Shown here: piece by piece, positions 4,438-6,844 of the stretch
Layout of the letters: the number at the start of each line of letters is the position of its first letter
Numbering within the stretch: position 1 is the stretch's first letter
DNA from: an uncultured Catenibacterium sp.
Lineage (GTDB): Bacteria; Bacillota_I; Bacilli_A; Erysipelotrichales; Coprobacillaceae
DNA: 6,844 nt
Assembly: GCA_900540685.1 (NCBI GenBank)
Contig: UQGS01000078.1
Location: forward strand, 1 to 6,844
Reading direction: 5' to 3'
The notes under the pieces: generated by a model
Seen by the model: only the letters and a program-made list of their open reading frames with translations
What the model was told of the DNA's origin: nothing
Database searches by the model: none
Program-made: the position numbers and the translations under genes

Positions 4438-6054
4438 ATGGAATGGGAAAACAATTTCTCTAAACGCATATTAAATAGAGGGTATAATTACTATCTTGAT
4501 GGTTATGTAGAGGATATATCTATAACTAAAAATAAGATTAAGGCAGTTGTTTATGGTACACATCATTATCGTGTAGAAATTGGTTTAGATGGAGACGAAA
4601 TAAAAGATATGTCTTGTAATTGTCCTTATGCACAAGATGGATTTAACTGTAAGCATATGGCAGCAGTTCTTTTTGAATGGGAAATACGTGTGACTCATCC
4701 AGAAATAGATAATTCAAAAATTATTGATGATGCATCAGATGATGATATACGTTCTTTTCTATTACAGTTATTTAATGAAAATCCTGAGTTAGTAGAACGT
4801 TTTAAACAATTCTCATCACCAGATAATTCTATGGATACGATGACGAATGAACTTTTAGAAATCGTTCGTTATTATCAATATGATCATAACTATATCAATA
4901 CTGATAATACAGTGCATTTTTGTGAGAACTATGGAGATGTCGTATTTAAGTGGGTTGATCTTTTGAAGCATAAGAATGAATATTTTAAGGCAATTCGTTT
5001 CTTAATTGAAGCTCATGATATATTAGGTTCTCTTGATATAGATGCTGATGAAGGACAACCGTATGATTTATCATATTCTATGAATGAGGCATTTTCAGAT
5101 ATTCTTCCTTATATGGATATATCAGAAAGGAAAGAAGCTTTTGATTTACTGCGCCAGCATTTTTATACAATGAAAAATGCATTTTTTAAAATAGATATTG
5201 TTGATACTCTTCTTTGTCGTTTTATTGGAGACGAATACGTAGAGTCTCAGCTTGATTTCGTAGAGGAACAATATGATTATTTTGTTAAATATCCTTCTAT
5301 ATTTAACAGAGAATATATGCTTAATCTATTTGCAAATGATTATCTTGAGTTCTTAGAAAAGAATAATGCATCAAAGAAAGAAATAGAAGCTATCTACAAA
5401 AAGTACTGGAAATGTTATTCTGTAAGAATGAATTGTGTTCAATCTTGCATAAATGATAAGGAATATGATCAAGCTTTGAAATATCTTGATAAGTGTATTA
5501 AGCTTGATCATGAAGATCAATCTCTTTATAAGCGTGATATAGAGATGAAGAAAGATATCTATCAAAAACAAGGAAATAAAGAAGGTTGCAGAGAAATGAT
5601 GAAGGTAATCGTTCTCGATTTCCGTGATGCTGGTATAGAAGAATATATTGAATTAAAGAATCTGTATGCGAATGAAGAATGGGAGAAGGAAAGAGATTCT
5701 ATCATTAAACAGATCAATTCTGATTGGTTCTTATGTGCAATATATGCAGAGGAGAAACTTTATAAACAATTACTGGATAGTATTGTGAAAAGTAATGATA
5801 AACGTTTGTTGAATCAATATACTCATCTGCTTAAAGATAAATATCCTAAACAGTTACTTCATATGTATAGAGTAGCTGTTGAAAAAGAAGCAGAGCGTGC
5901 AAGCAATAGATCGTATTATCGCCAATTAGTCCAAGATTTAAGGGTTATGAAATGTATTACTGATGGTGATGAAGAAGTTGATGAAATCATCAAGAAATGG
6001 AAGGTTCAATATAAAAACAGAACTGCAATGATGGATGAATTAAGACAGCTATAA
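4438..6054 (+). CDS. SWIM zinc-finger domain protein with TPR-like helical C-terminal region
   Basis: This is a 538-residue protein, soluble by composition. The SWIM zinc finger has the CxC...CxH pattern at C60, C62, C71 and H73 (SCNCPYAQDGFNCKH), preceded by two short beta strands as usual. Such fingers bind zinc and are thought to contact DNA or protein. The remaining 400 or so residues are mostly helical. One segment, about residues 335-375 (NDKEYDQALKYLDKCIKLD), looks like a tetratricopeptide repeat, which suggests a protein-binding scaffold. The C-terminus, with YKNRTAMMDELRQL, resembles the end of other Bacillota SWIM-family proteins. The ATG at 4438 is chosen because TTGGAGG (4424-4430) precedes it and because the second copy starts at the same residue; an in-frame ATG at 4369 lies inside the MATE gene. 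No SNF2 helicase, a frequent partner, is nearby. The exact cellular role is unknown. Confidence 0.85.
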   Translation: MEWENNFSKRILNRGYNYYLDGYVEDISITKNKIKAVVYGTHHYRVEIGLDGDEIKDMSCNCPYAQDGFNCKHMAAVLFEWEIRVTHPEIDNSKIIDDASDDDIRSFLLQLFNENPELVERFKQFSSPDNSMDTMTNELLEIVRYYQYDHNYINTDNTVHFCENYGDVVFKWVDLLKHKNEYFKAIRFLIEAHDILGSLDIDADEGQPYDLSYSMNEAFSDILPYMDISERKEAFDLLRQHFYTMKNAFFKIDIVDTLLCRFIGDEYVESQLDFVEEQYDYFVKYPSIFNREYMLNLFANDYLEFLEKNNASKKEIEAIYKKYWKCYSVRMNCVQSCINDKEYDQALKYLDKCIKLDHEDQSLYKRDIEMKKDIYQKQGNKEGCREMMKVIVLDFRDAGIEEYIELKNLYANEEWEKERDSIIKQINSDWFLCAIYAEEKLYKQLLDSIVKSNDKRLLNQYTHLLKDKYPKQLLHMYRVAVEKEAERASNRSYYRQLVQDLRVMKCITDGDEEVDEIIKKWKVQYKNRTAMMDELRQL

Positions 6055-6055
6055 G

Positions 6056-6077
6056 TCCACTTCTGTGGGATTTTCTT
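6056..6077 (+). terminator. Probable weak terminator after SWIM gene 1
   Basis: TCCAC (6056-6060) pairs with GTGGG (6065-6069), 5 bp with one T-G pair, around a TTCT loop, and is followed by the T-rich ATTTTCTT. It starts 2 bases after the stop codon. The stem is short, so termination may be partial. Confidence 0.5.
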
Positions 6078-6094
6078 ATAGTGTGTTAGGCATG

Positions 6095-6166
6095 TCACTC
6101 ATTCAGTCTGACCACAAGGCATTACCATAAAGTGAGGAGTGAAGGAAGTGTTGTCGCAATTCCTTC
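6095..6166. repeat. Hairpin-forming intergenic sequence between the two SWIM genes
   Basis: Two inverted repeats lie here: TCACTC (6095-6100) with GAGTGA (6137-6142), and GAAGGAA (6141-6147) with TTCCTTC (6160-6166). They share two bases, so they would be alternative or adjacent foldings. Base composition is less AT-rich than the flanks, and no convincing reading frame exists; the best candidate is 12 codons from 6092 with no ribosome binding site. It may be a small RNA, a switch-like leader, or the remains of an element. Only the pairing is observed. Confidence 0.3.
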
Positions 6167-6208
6167 GAGTGTACGCACATAAATAATATTATTTATTGTC
6201 TACCTTAT

Positions 6209-6223
6209 TATAATAGAACTATA
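6209..6223 (+). promoter_or_regulatory. Conserved leader block of SWIM gene 2 (identical to that of gene 1)
   Basis: TATAATAGAACTATA is repeated here exactly, 31 bases before the ATG of the second SWIM gene, followed by GAGGAGG (6226-6232) as ribosome binding site. Identity of the block and spacing, while the surrounding bases differ, suggests that a promoter or operator has been kept since duplication. No -35 box is evident. Confidence 0.55.
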
Positions 6224-6239
6224 TAGAGGAGGTATCTGT

Positions 6240-6806
6240 ATGGAATGGGAAACTTATTTTCAAAAACAAATATTGGATAGGGGATATGATTATTTTTTAG
6301 GTGATTGTGTAAAAGATTTACGTATTATGCCGAATAGGATTAATGCAGTAGTTTATGGCATAAATCCTTATTATGTGGAAATTAAATTAAATGGAAATCA
6401 AATAATAGGGATGTCCTGTGATTGCCCTTATGCACAAAATGGACATAATTGTGAGCATATGGCAGCTGTATTATATAATTGGCAACAAAATATGACTTAT
6501 CCAGTGATAGATAATTTACAGCTTGTTAAAGATGCATCAGAAGAAGATGTAAGATCATTTCTTGTTCACTTACTTGATGATAATCCTAATTTAATAGAAT
6601 CCTTTAAACAATATACACAAAATGAATTATCTCTGACTACAATGACTGATGATTTGACAGGAATTTGTGATTCTTATAGTGATGGATATCATTATATTGA
6701 TTATGAGTTAAGTGATGTTTTTTGTCATGACTATGAAACTGCTGTTTACAAGTGGCTTGATCTTTTAAAGAAAAAGGACCAATATTCTCCAATGGTATTA
6801 AGTTAA
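6240..6806 (+). pseudogene. SWIM zinc-finger protein, second copy, truncated at its 3' end
   Basis: This is a 188-residue product whose first 183 or so residues align without gaps to the upstream SWIM protein; by hand count about half are identical. The zinc ligands fall at the same positions: C60, C62, C71 and H73 in SCDCPYAQNGHNCEH. Homology is strong up to KWLDLLKKKDQY, then stops at about base 6786 in SPMVLS and a TAA at 6804-6806, where the paralogue continues for 350 residues. Other frames past the break do not resume the family, so this looks like a deletion or insertion breakpoint and not a simple frameshift. The 5' side is intact, with an identical leader block and a GAGGAGG ribosome binding site, so a short SWIM-only protein is probably still made. 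Whether it works alone, competes with the long copy, or is dead cannot be told. Confidence 0.75.
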
Positions 6807-6822
6807 AGAAAACTAATACCAT
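6792..6822. repeat. Nine-bp inverted repeat at the SWIM gene 2 break
   Basis: ATGGTATTA (6792-6800) and TAATACCAT (6814-6822) form perfect 9-bp arms with a 13-base spacer, starting about 6 bases past the point where homology to the first SWIM gene ends. The stop codon of the truncated frame lies in the spacer. No T-run follows, so it is not a typical terminator. The sequence ATTAAGTTAA occurs at 6797-6806 and again at 6829-6838. It may mark the edge of an inserted element that continues past the window. Confidence 0.5.
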
Positions 6823-6844
6823 CTGATAATTAAGTTAAGGTGTC

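Noticed and set aside
6092..6130. A 12-codon reading frame in the SWIM intergenic region
   Set aside because: It has no ribosome binding site and no recognisable product.
1..6844. CRISPR arrays, tRNA or rRNA genes, and known riboswitches
   Set aside because: No regularly spaced repeats, cloverleaf sequences, rRNA motifs or recognised aptamer signatures were seen on either strand.

Overview
The window looks like a low-GC Bacillota chromosome. It is AT-rich, has strong AGGAGG-type ribosome binding sites, and shows TTGACA/TATAAT promoter signals and U-tract hairpin terminators. The protein flavour (SWIM zinc-finger proteins, a MarR-MATE pair, a Bacillota-type HicB) would fit a gut member of the Erysipelotrichales/Coprobacillaceae or a relative, but that assignment is inference. 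TGG encodes Trp throughout, so in-frame TGA codons are read here as real stops.

Left part (about 1-1700, mostly minus strand): a decaying IS110-family element. Its recombinase reads as one protein of about 416 residues (1428 down to 179), broken by one TGA at a Trp position (1111-1113) and one missing G (about 556-557). Catalytic residues are still visible in both the RuvC-like DEDD part and the C-terminal serine part. Upstream of the recombinase start is a structured non-coding stretch (about 1474-1609) of the kind that encodes a bridge RNA in IS110-group elements. Bases 1-178 hold a terminator hairpin for the minus strand and an orphan ribosome binding site with a GTG, but no convincing gene.

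Middle left (1747-2461): a HicB-like antitoxin gene, also broken by a single stop that replaces a conserved Tyr, with no HicA toxin partner in the window. It is followed by a perfect terminator hairpin. On the minus strand lies a small exported protein of 78 residues, possibly the stump of a larger secreted protein.

Centre (2532-4404): an intact two-gene operon of a MarR-family regulator and a MATE multidrug exporter, joined with zero gap. It is driven by a near-consensus promoter whose -10 box and start region are covered by two overlapping ATTACC-N3-GGTAAT palindromes, almost certainly the regulator's operators. A terminator closes the operon.

Right (4407-6844): two paralogous SWIM zinc-finger protein genes in tandem. 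The first is complete (538 residues). The second starts identically, behind an identical 15-base leader block at the same distance, but loses homology after about 183 residues and ends soon after in unrelated sequence with a 9-bp inverted repeat. The intergenic region holds unexplained hairpin-forming DNA.

Overall, an intact efflux operon and one intact SWIM gene sit among broken genes (IS110 recombinase, hicB, second SWIM gene, perhaps the exported protein), which is typical of a degenerating accessory region. The most interesting object is the IS110 element with its candidate bridge RNA. I see no clear evidence of a wholly new defence or mobile system.
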